Of a stretch of DNA of 64,000 nt, positions 7,539-16,532 are shown piece after piece. The stretch lies in the NCBI RefSeq assembly GCF_002286975.1, contig NZ_NSKB01000001.1:64733-128732 (forward strand). The letters run 5' to 3'. Position 1 is the first letter of the stretch, and every line of letters starts with the position of its first letter. The translations under genes and the position numbers were made by a program. This DNA is from Halomonas salipaludis. GTDB taxonomy: Bacteria; Pseudomonadota; Gammaproteobacteria; Pseudomonadales; Halomonadaceae. The notes beneath the pieces were generated by a model, which was not told the DNA's origin, did no database searches, and worked only from the letters and a program-made list of their open reading frames with translations.

Positions 7539-9781
7539 GCTTCGTCCTCGGCTGCGGGCTGGCTCAGCAGCGCTTGCCAGCGCCGTCGAGCCCAGCCGGC
7601 AACGGGCTGTCGCGCCAGTGCTTCGGCGGCCTGGGTATGCTGTTTCCAGCCGGCCGTGTCGCCAAGGCGCTGGGCACATTCGGCCAGCAGCGCGTGGGCC
7701 AGCAATTGCTCGCTGAGGCGTTCGAGCACCCTTGCGTGCTCCAGGGCTTCGCTGGCGCGGTGCCTGGCACTTTCGGTTCGTGCACGTGAGAGGTCGAGCC
7801 GGGCTGCTTGCAACAACAGCACGGCCAGGCGATGGCGCGCATCGGCGTGGCGCAGGGTGACGAGGGCGACGCTGAAGGGGGCGGGGTCGTCCTCCAGGGC
7901 ATAGTGGCACAAGGCCTGCGCGGCAGCAGCATAGGGTGCCTCGCTGCCGTCGCGCAGGCGTTTGCCGAGCTCCTGCAGCAGGGCGCAGCGTTCCCGGGCC
8001 CGTGCGTAGTCGTCACGCTCCAGGTCGATCAGCAACTGCGTCTCCAGCGCTTGGAACTCACCCAGCCGATCACCCATGGCTCTGCACAGGGTGCGGGCCT
8101 CCATGAAGTAGCTCGCTGCTTTATCGAAACGATCCTCATGCAGGCTGAGCAGGCCTTGGGCCAGGGGGATGGCGGGGTGGCCGATACGCAGCTGGATGGC
8201 CAGCTCGCGCGCTTCGCTGAGCAGCTCGACCGCCCGGTGCAGGTCGCGTTCCAGCATCGCCAGGCAGCGGGCGGTTTCAGCCATGGCGATGACCTGTTCG
8301 CGGCCCCCGGCGCAGCGTGTTGCGCGCTCCGCTTGCAGTGCCTGCTCATGAGCATCACCCCACTGGCCGTGGGCCCAGCGTATATGGCTAGCCAGTTGGT
8401 AGCCGAGCCGCGCATGGGCGAGTGCGCCCTGTTCCAGGGCCAGCTCGGCAAGCGCCACTACTTCGCCGGCGCCACTCTCCCAATCCGCCAGGGGCGCGGC
8501 GCTATAGAGGATATCGTGTAGTTCCAGGGCCAGGCAGATACGCCGGGTGCCGGTCATGTCCTCGATCAGTGCCAGGCCTCGCTGGGCGAAGCGCTGGGCG
8601 TCCTGGTTGGCGAGGATACGCAGGCAGTAGCGTCCGGCTTCGATCACTGCTCGGGTAGCCAGTTCGAGGTCGCCGCTGGCATGAGCGTGGTGAACCAGGC
8701 TGCTGGCCTGGCGCATATCGTTGAGGGGCCTTGCGGCCAGCCATTCGGCAATACGCCGATGCATGGCCTGACGCCGTGCCGGCGAAATCGCCTGGTAGAG
8801 CTCGGTGGCCGCTTCAGCGTGGGTAAAGCGCAGCCCTTCGGCGCTGATGGAGAGCCACTGGTGACGTTCGGCGAACTCCAGCGCGATGCCGATTCGGTTG
8901 GTGTCGAGCCCAGAGACCTGGCCCAGCGTAGCGGGGTCGGGGGCGGGAGCCAGCAGCGCCGCCCAGCGCATCACTTCCAGGGTGTCGCCCTCCAGGGCGG
9001 GTAGCCCACGGTTGGGAGTGGAGCGAGGTGGCAACGCCGTGTCGGTACTGATCGGCAGTGGGCCTTGGGCTTGCTTGGCCTCGCGCCAGGCACGCAGCAA
9101 CTGGCCGCCGGGTTGCAGGCCAGCCTCGCGGCTGAGGCGCACGCCCAGCTGCAGCTGCTGTTCGGCGTCGCGTGGGCGATGCAAGGCCAGCAGCAGGCGC
9201 ACCAGTTCGGCGCGTGCCGCTTCGTCGAAGGGGGCAAGGCGCACCCAGGCGTGAGCGTGGGGAAGGGCGCGCTCGGGAGTATCGACGAGACGCTCGACCA
9301 GGGCCGCCAGTAACGTCGTCTGGGCACGCAGGGCGGCTTCGCGTTCGGCCAGACACCAGCCGTGGAAGTCGTGGAAGTTGGCCAGTTCCAGCCCCTCGAG
9401 AAAAGGGCCGCGGTAGCGGCAGGCGGTGCGTTCGAGGGTTTCGATGGCGGCGGCCGTCAACTGAACGGCATGCAGGCCAGCCACATCGACATCGATGTCC
9501 GTGGTATCCAGGCCCACGCCTCGCCGGTCGGCCATGAGCCGGGCTCGGCCTGGGGTGTCCATCAGGCGGCGCAGCTTCGACAGGCTCCAGCGCAGCGAGC
9601 CCCGTGGGTCGTCAGGTAGTTCCCAGAGCAGGTCGCACAGGTGTTCCCGGCTCAGGGGGCGCGAGTGGCGCGCCAGATAGGCGAGCAGGGCGCGTGTCTT
9701 CTTCGAGGGCGGCAGCGCCAATACCTGTCCGTCCCGAATCACTTCGAGATCGCCAAGCAGATTGAGGGTCAGCGCGTTCAT
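7535..9781 (-). CDS. SARP/BTAD-family transcriptional regulator (AfsR-like N-terminus with TPR-like tail)
   Basis: This is a 748-residue protein. The first ~95 residues form an OmpR/SARP-like winged helix (LNLLGDLEV, then KKTRALLAYLA, then SLRWSLSKLRR near 62-72). A bacterial transcriptional activation (BTAD) domain follows to about 240. The remainder is helical and TPR-like, without a visible Walker A motif, unlike AfsR. BTAD regulators are best known from actinomycete antibiotic clusters. The gene is transcribed with the DUF4242, OsmC and flavoprotein genes and is divergent from a cysteine synthase-glutaredoxin fusion, so it probably controls both sides (inference). The ATG at 9781 is preferred over the upstream in-frame start because homology begins there. 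Confidence 0.85.
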   Translation of the reverse strand: MNALTLNLLGDLEVIRDGQVLALPPSKKTRALLAYLARHSRPLSREHLCDLLWELPDDPRGSLRWSLSKLRRLMDTPGRARLMADRRGVGLDTTDIDVDVAGLHAVQLTAAAIETLERTACRYRGPFLEGLELANFHDFHGWCLAEREAALRAQTTLLAALVERLVDTPERALPHAHAWVRLAPFDEAARAELVRLLLALHRPRDAEQQLQLGVRLSREAGLQPGGQLLRAWREAKQAQGPLPISTDTALPPRSTPNRGLPALEGDTLEVMRWAALLAPAPDPATLGQVSGLDTNRIGIALEFAERHQWLSISAEGLRFTHAEAATELYQAISPARRQAMHRRIAEWLAARPLNDMRQASSLVHHAHASGDLELATRAVIEAGRYCLRILANQDAQRFAQRGLALIEDMTGTRRICLALELHDILYSAAPLADWESGAGEVVALAELALEQGALAHARLGYQLASHIRWAHGQWGDAHEQALQAERATRCAGGREQVIAMAETARCLAMLERDLHRAVELLSEARELAIQLRIGHPAIPLAQGLLSLHEDRFDKAASYFMEARTLCRAMGDRLGEFQALETQLLIDLERDDYARARERCALLQELGKRLRDGSEAPYAAAAQALCHYALEDDPAPFSVALVTLRHADARHRLAVLLLQAARLDLSRARTESARHRASEALEHARVLERLSEQLLAHALLAECAQRLGDTAGWKQHTQAAEALARQPVAGWARRRWQALLSQPAAEDEA

Positions 9782-9941
9782 TTCCCGGCCCTGTGAGGCA
9801 TCCCAATCAGTATAGCCTGCGCAGTGTCCACGAGCCTGACTGCAGGCTGCGTCGCACCGGCAAAAAACCACGCTGGTTACCACGCCTGCTTACTCGGACC
9901 TGAGCGAGTCTCTACTCGGACCCCATCCCGAGGAGCCTCAC

Positions 9942-11420
9942 ATGACTCGATACATCAGCATTCTCGAAACCATCGGTCGTACCCCACTGGTACGCCTGGA
10001 TCGCCTGGCGCCGCCGGACGTCAACGTATACGTGAAGGTGGAGGCCTTCAATCCCATGGGCTCGGTGAAGGATCGCATGGCGCTGGCGGTGATCGAGGCA
10101 GCCGAGCGCAGCGGCGACCTGCACCCGGGCCAGACGGTCATCGAGGCCACCAGTGGCAACACCGGCATCGGCCTGGCCATGGTCTGCGCACGCAAAGGCT
10201 ACCCGCTGGTGGTGACCATGGCGGAAAGCTTCAGCCTGGAGCGGCGCCGGCTGCTGCGTTTCCTCGGTGCCCGCGTGGTACTGACGCCGGCCGCCGAGAA
10301 GGGCAGCGGCATGCTGGCCAAGGCAATCGAACTGGCAGACAAGCACGGCTACTTATTGTGCCGCCAGTTCGAGAACGAGGCCAACGCCGAGGTGCACAGC
10401 CGCACCACGGCAAGGGAGATACTCGACGACATGCAGGGCGAGCCGATTCATGCCTGGGTCAGCGGCTTCGGCACCGGCGGTACGCTCAAGGGCGTGTCCC
10501 GGGTGCTCAAGGCGGCCGATCCGCGTATTCGCATCGTCGTGGCCGAGCCCGACAACGCTCCGCTGCTGGGCAGCGGCGAGGCGCAGCCGGCAGGCGTCAG
10601 TCATCCGCGTTTCCGCCCGCACCTGATGCAGGGCTGGAGCCCCGACTTCATCTCGCCGCTGACCCAGCAGGCGGTAGCCGCCGGTGTAGTGGACGACGTC
10701 GTGCCGGTGGCCGGGGAGGAGGCGCTGCGGCTGGCCCGAGAGCTGGCCCGCAAGGAGGGGATCTTCGTCGGCATATCTGCCGGTGCGACCCTGGCCGCGG
10801 CCTTGCAGGTGGCTCGGCGGGCGCCGGCCGGCAGCCATATCGTCTGCATGCTGCCCGACACCGGCGAGCGCTACCAGTCCACGCCGCTGTTCGAGGGTAT
10901 CGAGGACGAGATGAACGAGGAGGAGCTGGCGCTGTCGCGCTCAACGCCAGGTTGTCGCTTCGACACGCCGGCTGTCACTCCCGTATCGCAGGTTGTCACG
11001 CCACAGGAGGCGGTCAGCGATATCGAGGCCGAGCGCCGGCTCGACGACTACCTGACCCAGACGCCGGTGGTGATGTTCGCGCTGGCCTGGTGCGAGTTCT
11101 GTTGGTCGGCGCGTAAGTTGTTCGACCGCCTGGGGGTCGACTACCTGAGCGTGGATCTCGACTCACCCGCCTATCAGGCCGGCGACATGGGGGTGCGCCT
11201 GCGCCCAGTGCTGGCGCGGCGTTGCGGAGCGCCGACCATCCCGCAAATCTTCATCGACGGTCAATCCATCGGGGGCTGCAGCGAACTGTTCGAGGCATGG
11301 CACGACGGCAGCCTGGGCCGTCATCTTGCTGAGTGCGGCGTTGCATATGACGCCGAGGCCATCATCGACACCGAATTGCTGCTGCCGACTTGGCTACATC
11401 CACGTTCCGTCACGGCCTGA
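9942..11420 (+). CDS. Cysteine synthase-glutaredoxin fusion protein
   Basis: This 492-residue protein has two domains. Residues 1-330 form a PLP-dependent O-acetylserine sulfhydrylase-type fold, with the PLP lysine at K43 (SVKDR), SGNTG at 71-75 and the phosphate loop GTGGT at 177-181. Residues ~372-470 form a glutaredoxin with the redox motif CEFC at 384-387 and a TIPQIFIDG-type glutathione-binding segment. The fusion joins sulfide-fixing chemistry to a dithiol reductase. That suggests use of a glutathione- or protein-bound sulfur donor (for example S-sulfocysteine reduction after thiosulfate use), but this is inference. It starts a short operon with the AhpD-like gene. Confidence 0.9.
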   Translation: MTRYISILETIGRTPLVRLDRLAPPDVNVYVKVEAFNPMGSVKDRMALAVIEAAERSGDLHPGQTVIEATSGNTGIGLAMVCARKGYPLVVTMAESFSLERRRLLRFLGARVVLTPAAEKGSGMLAKAIELADKHGYLLCRQFENEANAEVHSRTTAREILDDMQGEPIHAWVSGFGTGGTLKGVSRVLKAADPRIRIVVAEPDNAPLLGSGEAQPAGVSHPRFRPHLMQGWSPDFISPLTQQAVAAGVVDDVVPVAGEEALRLARELARKEGIFVGISAGATLAAALQVARRAPAGSHIVCMLPDTGERYQSTPLFEGIEDEMNEEELALSRSTPGCRFDTPAVTPVSQVVTPQEAVSDIEAERRLDDYLTQTPVVMFALAWCEFCWSARKLFDRLGVDYLSVDLDSPAYQAGDMGVRLRPVLARRCGAPTIPQIFIDGQSIGGCSELFEAWHDGSLGRHLAECGVAYDAEAIIDTELLLPTWLHPRSVTA

Positions 11421-11433
11421 GGGAGAGAGACCC

Positions 11434-12018
11434 ATGAGCTATATCGCAACGACGCCACCCGAGCAGGCCGAAGGCGAGGTGCAGGCCATGTATCAGCGCC
11501 AGCAGGCGCACTTCGGCTACCTGCCCAACTATGCCCGGCTGTTCTGTCATCGCCCCGAGGTGATGAAGGCCTGGGCGACGCTGATCGCCACTGTCCGCCG
11601 CCCCATGGAGGCGCGCCGCTACGAGCTGGTGACCGTTGCCGCCGCCCGTGCCCTGGGCAACTCCTACTGCTCCTTGGCACATGCCAAGTTCCTCTCGGAG
11701 CTGGTGGGCATGGCGGCCACCCAGGCCATGGTGCTCGGAGAGAAAGGTGCGCTCGACGAGGCCGAGTGCGACATCATGGCCTTTGCCGCCAAGGTGGCCT
11801 GCCGCGCTCAGGAGGTCGGTGCAGAGGATATCGAAACACTGCGCGCCCATGGGCTTGCCGACGACGAAATATTCGACATCGTCGCCGTGGTCGCCGGGCG
11901 CGCCTTCTTCACGCGCATTCTCGATGGCTTGGGGGCCGAACCCGATGCCGCCTACCGCGAGCTGCCCACCGAGCTGAGTGAGGCGCTTTGCGTGGGCAGG
12001 CCGATGGCTTTGAGTTGA
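11434..12018 (+). CDS. Carboxymuconolactone decarboxylase/AhpD-like peroxidase-related protein
   Basis: This is a 194-residue all-helical protein of the CMD/AhpD superfamily. The active-site segment is NSYCSLAHAKFL with C79 and H83. The first cysteine of the classical CxxC is replaced by N76, as in the uncharacterised peroxidase-related subgroup. The ATG at 11434 has GGGAGAGAG upstream and lies 13 bases after the fusion-gene stop, so the two are co-transcribed. A role in thiol or peroxide metabolism fits the neighbours. Confidence 0.8.
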   Translation: MSYIATTPPEQAEGEVQAMYQRQQAHFGYLPNYARLFCHRPEVMKAWATLIATVRRPMEARRYELVTVAAARALGNSYCSLAHAKFLSELVGMAATQAMVLGEKGALDEAECDIMAFAAKVACRAQEVGAEDIETLRAHGLADDEIFDIVAVVAGRAFFTRILDGLGAEPDAAYRELPTELSEALCVGRPMALS

Positions 12019-12069
12019 GCCGGTCGTAAGCCAGAATGATGGACATCCCATAGGCATGGAGGAGATGCC

Positions 12070-12414
12070 GTGAGCGAATATACCGATTCGCTGCGCGACG
12101 TGTTCGAGCTGTTTGGCCCCATCACCGCACGGCGCATGTTCGGCGGCCACGGCATCTATCACGATGGCCTGATGTTCGCGCTGGTGGCCGACGAGACGCT
12201 CTATCTCAAGGTCGATGAGTACAACCTGGGCGACTTCGAGCGCGAGGGGCTCGAGCCGTTCGCGTACGACAAGGGCGGCAGGGTGGTGCAAATGTCCTAT
12301 TACCAGGCGCCGGAGGAGCTGTTCGAGGACCGCGAGCTGGCTGCCGCCTGGGCACGCCGCTCCTTCGAGGCCGCCCTGCGCGCCCAGGCGGGCAAGCGCA
12401 AGGCGAAACCCTGA
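12070..12414 (+). CDS. TfoX/Sxy N-terminal domain protein
   Basis: This 114-residue protein carries only the TfoX N-terminal domain. The family motif FGPITARRMFGGHGIY lies near residues 15-30, and LVADETLYLKVD follows. Full-length TfoX/Sxy proteins activate competence genes with CRP, but single-domain members such as this one are widespread and of unknown role. The start is GTG with GGAGGAGA a few bases upstream. It lies 51 bases after the AhpD-like gene and may be in the same transcript. Confidence 0.85.
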   Translation: MSEYTDSLRDVFELFGPITARRMFGGHGIYHDGLMFALVADETLYLKVDEYNLGDFEREGLEPFAYDKGGRVVQMSYYQAPEELFEDRELAAAWARRSFEAALRAQAGKRKAKP

Positions 12415-12461
12415 TGGTCGGCTTGTTTGCCACCTCGGTGCAGCTTCTCCGACGGTGATGC

Positions 12462-12869
12462 TCAGATGGTGGGAGGCCCCTTGAGCTCGATGGTGTTGCC
12501 TTCGGGGTCTTCGAGGTAGAGCGAAGGGCCTGTGCCCTCGGCGCCGTAGCGCTGCATGAGTTCGCCGGCCTCGATGTCGTGCGTGGCTAGGTGTCGGCGA
12601 ATCTCCTCCTCGTCGAAGGGCTCCAGGCGCAGGCAGAAGTGATCGAGATTGCGCCCCTCGCGGCCCGGGGCGGCGCCGCCACGCTGTCCCAGTTGGCCTG
12701 CCACGGGTACCAGGTCGATCAGGCTGCTTCCGGCGCGCAGCTGGATCAGGCCGATCTCTTCCTGACGCTTCTCCACCGTGCAGCCCAGCACGTCACAGTA
12801 GAAGGCGAGCATGGCGTCGGTGTCGCGGATGCGCAGCACCAGATGATCGATTCCTTGGATAGGCAGCAT
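12462..12869 (-). CDS. VOC-family (glyoxalase/bleomycin-resistance fold) protein
   Basis: This 135-residue single VOC domain begins with IQGIDHLVLRIRDTDAMLAFYCDVLG, where the first metal-ligand histidine is H9. LDHFCLRL follows in the second half, and the protein ends in the characteristic SLYLEDPEGNTIELKGP, where the last Glu is the usual ligand. It is probably a metal-dependent lyase or dioxygenase-like enzyme of unknown substrate. It is convergent with the TfoX-like gene. Confidence 0.85.
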   Translation of the reverse strand: MLPIQGIDHLVLRIRDTDAMLAFYCDVLGCTVEKRQEEIGLIQLRAGSSLIDLVPVAGQLGQRGGAAPGREGRNLDHFCLRLEPFDEEEIRRHLATHDIEAGELMQRYGAEGTGPSLYLEDPEGNTIELKGPPTI

Positions 12870-12939
12870 GCTTTCCCGGTTCTCTTGATGAGCCCATAGA
12901 CACTATGGCTCAGGCGGTCGGTAGGCTCCAGCACTTGAG

Positions 12940-13098
12940 TCACTTCCACCTGCCGCGCCCTCGCTCCGGTACCATGCGGCCGAAGTAGAGCAGGCCGAAG
13001 ATCAGCCAGGCCACGGTGAGTATCAGCGTGAAGCCAAGAACGGTGGGTGCACCGAACTGGGCGATGAGCGGCAGCGCACTTGGGCCGCTGCCTGCCAT
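12940..13098 (-). CDS. Small membrane protein (52 residues), unknown
   Basis: This short open frame is easily overlooked. The product begins MAGSGPSALPLIAQFG, has one strong hydrophobic helix (about residues 18-39, VLGFTLILTVAWLIFGLLYFG) and ends in a positively charged tail (RMVPERGRGRWK). The layout suits an inner-membrane protein with a cytoplasmic C-terminus. It sits in an otherwise empty 360-bp gap between the VOC gene and the AraC regulator, and codon use is GC-rich like its neighbours. I do not recognise a family, and no strong RBS is visible. Confidence 0.45.
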   Translation of the reverse strand: MAGSGPSALPLIAQFGAPTVLGFTLILTVAWLIFGLLYFGRMVPERGRGRWK

Positions 13099-13229
13099 GC
13101 ATTGCCTGGTTCAGCTTAGCTAAATTCGGCCACCGTCCAAGGATGCGATACGTTATCCTGTTTCGGTCGTAGCATGCTCGATACGGGACCAGAACCCCAT
13201 TACCCGACGGTTCAAGAAGCACTACCATA

Positions 13230-13976
13230 ATGCCTGGACATGTCATGGACAGCCTTCTTGTCGAAACCCGCAGCTATCCTGATCGCGAACTGAGCGATCG
13301 CCACGGTTTTCACCAGTTACTGCTGGGGCTAGACGGTGCCCTGGAACTGGAAGCGGCAGGGCGGCTCATTCACGTGACCCGCGGTGTGCTGGCCCCGGTA
13401 GCCAGCGGCGACCTGCATCATTATCTGGCGCCGGGAGACAACCGCGTGCTGGTGCTCGACCTCCCCGAGGGGTGGTGCGAGGCGCTGGTCCTGGATGGCT
13501 TGTTCGAAGGCTCGGCGCGGCGTTTGCCGGAGCCGCTGGTGTCCCAGGGAGAAAGGCTTGGCGGCACCGACCAGGCGCTGGCCCGCTGGCTCGAGCTGGC
13601 GCTTGGAGCCGGTGGGCGTCGGCTGGTGCCGCCGCGGCTCAAGCTGCTCGATCTGCTGCCTGCCATGCGCGCCGACCTGGCGCACCCCTGGCGCGTGGCC
13701 GAGATGGCCCGCCGCTGCCACCTGGCCGAGGCCGTCTTCGCCCGCCAGTTCCGTATGCTGACAGGCCAATCGCCCCACGAATGGCTGGTGCGGGAACGAT
13801 TGGCACTGGCTCGCGCGCTGCTGCTGAGCGACGATGTCTCGCTGACCGAGCTGGCCCAGCACTGCGGATTCGCCGACAGCGCCCATTTTTCCAAGAGTTT
13901 CCGCCAGTGGCATGGGGTGTCGCCCGGCAAGTGGCGGCGTAGAGGTCAGGATTCGACAAGCGACAGCATGGCCTGA
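13230..13976 (+). CDS. AraC-family transcriptional regulator
   Basis: This 248-residue protein has an N-terminal cupin-like sensor (about 20-100, with LELEAAGRLIHVTRGVLAPV) and a C-terminal double helix-turn-helix (about 150-240). The second HTH carries the family signature LAQHCGFADSAHFSKSFRQWHGVSPGKWR. A second in-frame ATG at 13245 is possible, and neither start has a clear RBS. The DMT-family exporter gene follows 42 bases downstream on the same strand and is its likely target. Confidence 0.88.
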   Translation: MPGHVMDSLLVETRSYPDRELSDRHGFHQLLLGLDGALELEAAGRLIHVTRGVLAPVASGDLHHYLAPGDNRVLVLDLPEGWCEALVLDGLFEGSARRLPEPLVSQGERLGGTDQALARWLELALGAGGRRLVPPRLKLLDLLPAMRADLAHPWRVAEMARRCHLAEAVFARQFRMLTGQSPHEWLVRERLALARALLLSDDVSLTELAQHCGFADSAHFSKSFRQWHGVSPGKWRRRGQDSTSDSMA

Positions 13977-14018
13977 ACGGCATGCTGAAGCCTCGACGTT
14001 GTTGATGAGGCTTGCGCC

Positions 14019-14915
14019 ATGTTATCGCTCTCCCGCCGTCAGGCCACGGCCATCGGGGCCACCACCATTCTCAACTGGGCATTGCTCGCCACCCTGACGC
14101 AGTTCTCCGGGCCGGTGCCGCCGTTCCTGCTCACCGGGCTGGCCTTCGGCATCGCCTTCCTGTGCTTTCTGGCCTGGAGCCTGGGGCGGCGTGAGTCGTT
14201 CACGGCGCCGCTGCGTCAGGCGCCTTCGGTGTGGGCGCTGGGAGTGGGCGGACTGTTCGGCTATCACGCGCTCTACTTCGTCGCCCAGCAGAACGCACCG
14301 CCGGCCAATGCGGGGCTGATCAGCTATCTGTGGCCGTTGCTCATCGTGCTGTTCGTCGGCCTGCTGCCGGGGGAGCGACTGCTGCCCAGGCATGTACTGG
14401 GCGGGCTGCTGGGCTTTGCCGGGGCGGCGCTGTTGATTGGCGGCGATCTGGGCGCTGGCGGCAGCGTACTGGGCTATGGGGCGGCCTTCGCCTGTGCCCT
14501 GGTGTGGAGCGGCTATTCGGTGCTATCGCGAGCCAAGAAAGCGGTGCCGACCAGCGCCGTGGGCGGTTTCTGCTTGGTCACCTCGTTGCTGGCCTTCACC
14601 TGCCACGGCCTATTCGAGGCCACGCGCTGGCCCCAGGGCAGTGCGTGGCTGGGTGTGGCCGGGCTGGGGTTGGGGCCGGTGGGCAGTGCCTTCTTCACCT
14701 GGGATATCGGCGTCAAGCACGGCGACCTGCACCTGCTCGGGCTATTGGCCTACGCCACGCCGCTGCTCTCGACACTGGTGCTGATCGTGGCCGGCTACGC
14801 CGAGGCCACGCCGTTGCTGGCCCTGGCGGCAGGCGTGATCACCCTGGGCATGCTGGTAGGTAGCGGCGCGCTGGTTCGCCGCAAGAAGCGGGAGATCCCC
14901 GTGCGCTCCGCCTGA
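14019..14915 (+). CDS. DMT-superfamily transporter (EamA domain)
   Basis: This 298-residue integral membrane protein has ten predicted helices arranged as two EamA repeats (about 10-140 and 150-285), the layout of amino-acid and metabolite exporters such as YddG and RhtA. The C-terminus is short and basic (RRKKREIPVRSA). It is probably co-transcribed with the AraC-type regulator upstream. The substrate cannot be deduced. A strong hairpin covers the stop codon. Confidence 0.88.
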   Translation: MLSLSRRQATAIGATTILNWALLATLTQFSGPVPPFLLTGLAFGIAFLCFLAWSLGRRESFTAPLRQAPSVWALGVGGLFGYHALYFVAQQNAPPANAGLISYLWPLLIVLFVGLLPGERLLPRHVLGGLLGFAGAALLIGGDLGAGGSVLGYGAAFACALVWSGYSVLSRAKKAVPTSAVGGFCLVTSLLAFTCHGLFEATRWPQGSAWLGVAGLGLGPVGSAFFTWDIGVKHGDLHLLGLLAYATPLLSTLVLIVAGYAEATPLLALAAGVITLGMLVGSGALVRRKKREIPVRSA

Positions 14916-14928
14916 GGCGGGCGCACGG
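14899..14928 (+). terminator. Strong hairpin spanning the DMT transporter stop codon
   Basis: CCGTGCGC-T-CCGCC pairs with GGCGG-GCGCACGG around a TGA loop that is the stop codon itself. One bulged T interrupts an otherwise 13-bp stem. There is no T tract, so classical rho-independent termination is doubtful. It may protect the 3' end or act with Rho. Confidence 0.4.
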
Positions 14929-14945
14929 GGGCGGGAACGAGCCGC

Positions 14946-15119
14946 TCAAAACGAGCCTGACAGTGAGTCCACCACGATCAGCAGGAGCAGCGAGATGACC
15001 GGCCCCACCACGGCCATCGCGCGGTGAGTATCGTAGTGACGAACTAAGGCGTTGACGCGCTTGGCGACAACCCGCCCCTTCATGCCGATATTGCCAAGGC
15101 TCACCTGCTCGAAAGACAT
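14946..15119 (-). CDS. Small membrane protein (57 residues), unknown
   Basis: The ATG at 15119 lies 5 bases after the stop of the phosphodiesterase gene on the same strand, so translation is probably coupled. The product starts MSFEQVSLGNIGMKGR, has a basic amphipathic stretch (VVAKRVNALVRHYD) and ends in one hydrophobic helix (about 35-51, MAVVGPVISLLLLIVV). No family is recognised. The tight spacing and the conserved-looking membrane topology support a real gene. Confidence 0.5.
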   Translation of the reverse strand: MSFEQVSLGNIGMKGRVVAKRVNALVRHYDTHRAMAVVGPVISLLLLIVVDSLSGSF

Positions 15120-15124
15120 GTGAC

Positions 15125-16417
15125 TCAGCGACTCGCGTTGATGCAGTTGTCGTAGAAGGTCACGGTGGCGGGCCAGTCGCTGAACAGGCCGATGATGCCG
15201 ACATCGCGGGCCAGCACATCGAGGCTGAGCAGCTTGTCGCCCTCCTTGTCGATCACGTCATCGGTAGTGCGGTGGTACCACTCGCCGTCTTCGGTCAGCG
15301 GGCCGGAGCGTTCGAAGGTCCAGGCGATCAGGTCGAGCCCGGCAGCCTTGGCGCGCTCGGCGTAGAGCGAGGGCACGATGTGGCTTTCGTCGTCAGCGGC
15401 GTCGGGGTTGGAGGCCAGCAGCATCCACATCGGCGGGGCGAGGATCTGCACGCCCTGGTCGGCCAGCTCTGCCATGCTCGGCGACCAGGTGGCGGGGTCG
15501 CTGTGATCGAAATCGTCCTGGCTATAGCGACCGTCGAGGTAGACGGCCTGCTCGCCAAACTCAGGCTCGTTGTCGATCCAGTAGCGCACGTCGTCGAGCG
15601 AGAACGACTGGGCGTAGACGTCGCTGGCCGGCACGTCGGCGGCCTTGTACTCGTCGATCATCTTCTGGGCGTAATCGGCCTGACTCATACCGTTGAACGG
15701 CATCTCGACACTGGGTGCCTTGAGCTCCGGGGTCATCTTCACGCCCAGCGCCTTGAACAGTTCGATGCTGTCGGCATGGCTCATCAGGGTACCGCGGGTG
15801 GCATAGAGGTCGGTACGCCAGCCGGGGGTGCCGGCCAAGTAGCCGTCGATGCTGGTGGCTGCGGTGTTGGCCCCCTCCATCTTGCCCTCGAGGGTACGGA
15901 ATTCCGCCAGGGTGATATCGCTGGTGCAGCACTGAATATCAGCGGCGTTGGTCAGTTCGCCCGCCTCGTTGAACGCCGGCGGCACGCTGCACTGCTGGGC
16001 CAGCTCGGTGGCGACGATGTTGGTGGTGGTGTGGAGGTCGCACTGGGAGTGGCGGCAGACGAGCTCCTGGTCGGCGGTGAAGGTGACGTCGCACTCGAGG
16101 ATGCCGGCCCCCATTTGGGCACCGGCGAGGAAGGATTCACGGGTGTGCTCGGGGAACTGTAGCGGGGCGCCGCGGTGGCTGATACTGAAGTCGCTGCGCT
16201 GCCACTCGCCGGTATTGGCCGCGCAGTTCAGCAGCTCTGCCTTGAGTTCGCGTGAGCGCTGGGTCGCTTCATCCATGTCCTGGACCAGGAACAGTGGGCG
16301 GGGCCCCAGGGTAACGTGGCCGGCAGCGGCGATATCGTCCTGGGCGGCGCCGTTGATAGGGGTGAGCAGCAGTGCTGCCAGGCCAGCGCAAGTGAGCATC
16401 AAGGGGAGCGTCTTCAT
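15125..16417 (-). CDS. Periplasmic glycerophosphodiester phosphodiesterase (GDPD family)
   Basis: This 430-residue secreted enzyme hydrolyses glycerophosphodiesters to glycerol-3-phosphate and an alcohol. The ATG at 16417 has GAGG upstream and gives a signal peptide ([19 protein letters not shown]...GAA). The catalytic GDPD motifs are present: [17 protein letters not shown] with the HR pair, [16 protein letters not shown] with the metal Glu/Asp and the second catalytic His, and a distal TPELK. It is longer than E. coli GlpQ (about 358), mainly through a Cys-containing insertion after the active-site region. No glycerol-3-phosphate permease is nearby. Confidence 0.88.
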   Translation of the reverse strand: MKTLPLMLTCAGLAALLLTPINGAAQDDIAAAGHVTLGPRPLFLVQDMDEATQRSRELKAELLNCAANTGEWQRSDFSISHRGAPLQFPEHTRESFLAGAQMGAGILECDVTFTADQELVCRHSQCDLHTTTNIVATELAQQCSVPPAFNEAGELTNAADIQCCTSDITLAEFRTLEGKMEGANTAATSIDGYLAGTPGWRTDLYATRGTLMSHADSIELFKALGVKMTPELKAPSVEMPFNGMSQADYAQKMIDEYKAADVPASDVYAQSFSLDDVRYWIDNEPEFGEQAVYLDGRYSQDDFDHSDPATWSPSMAELADQGVQILAPPMWMLLASNPDAADDESHIVPSLYAERAKAAGLDLIAWTFERSGPLTEDGEWYHRTTDDVIDKEGDKLLSLDVLARDVGIIGLFSDWPATVTFYDNCINASR

Positions 16418-16532
16418 TTCAAGCCTCGCGTTTGTTCTAAGCCGGATAGGGGAAGCCACGCTGAGAGAGTGAACGTGTGGCATGACCGTGATGTTAAGGC
16501 CCTATGTCAGCCCCGGCGCAAGCCTTGGCCTC

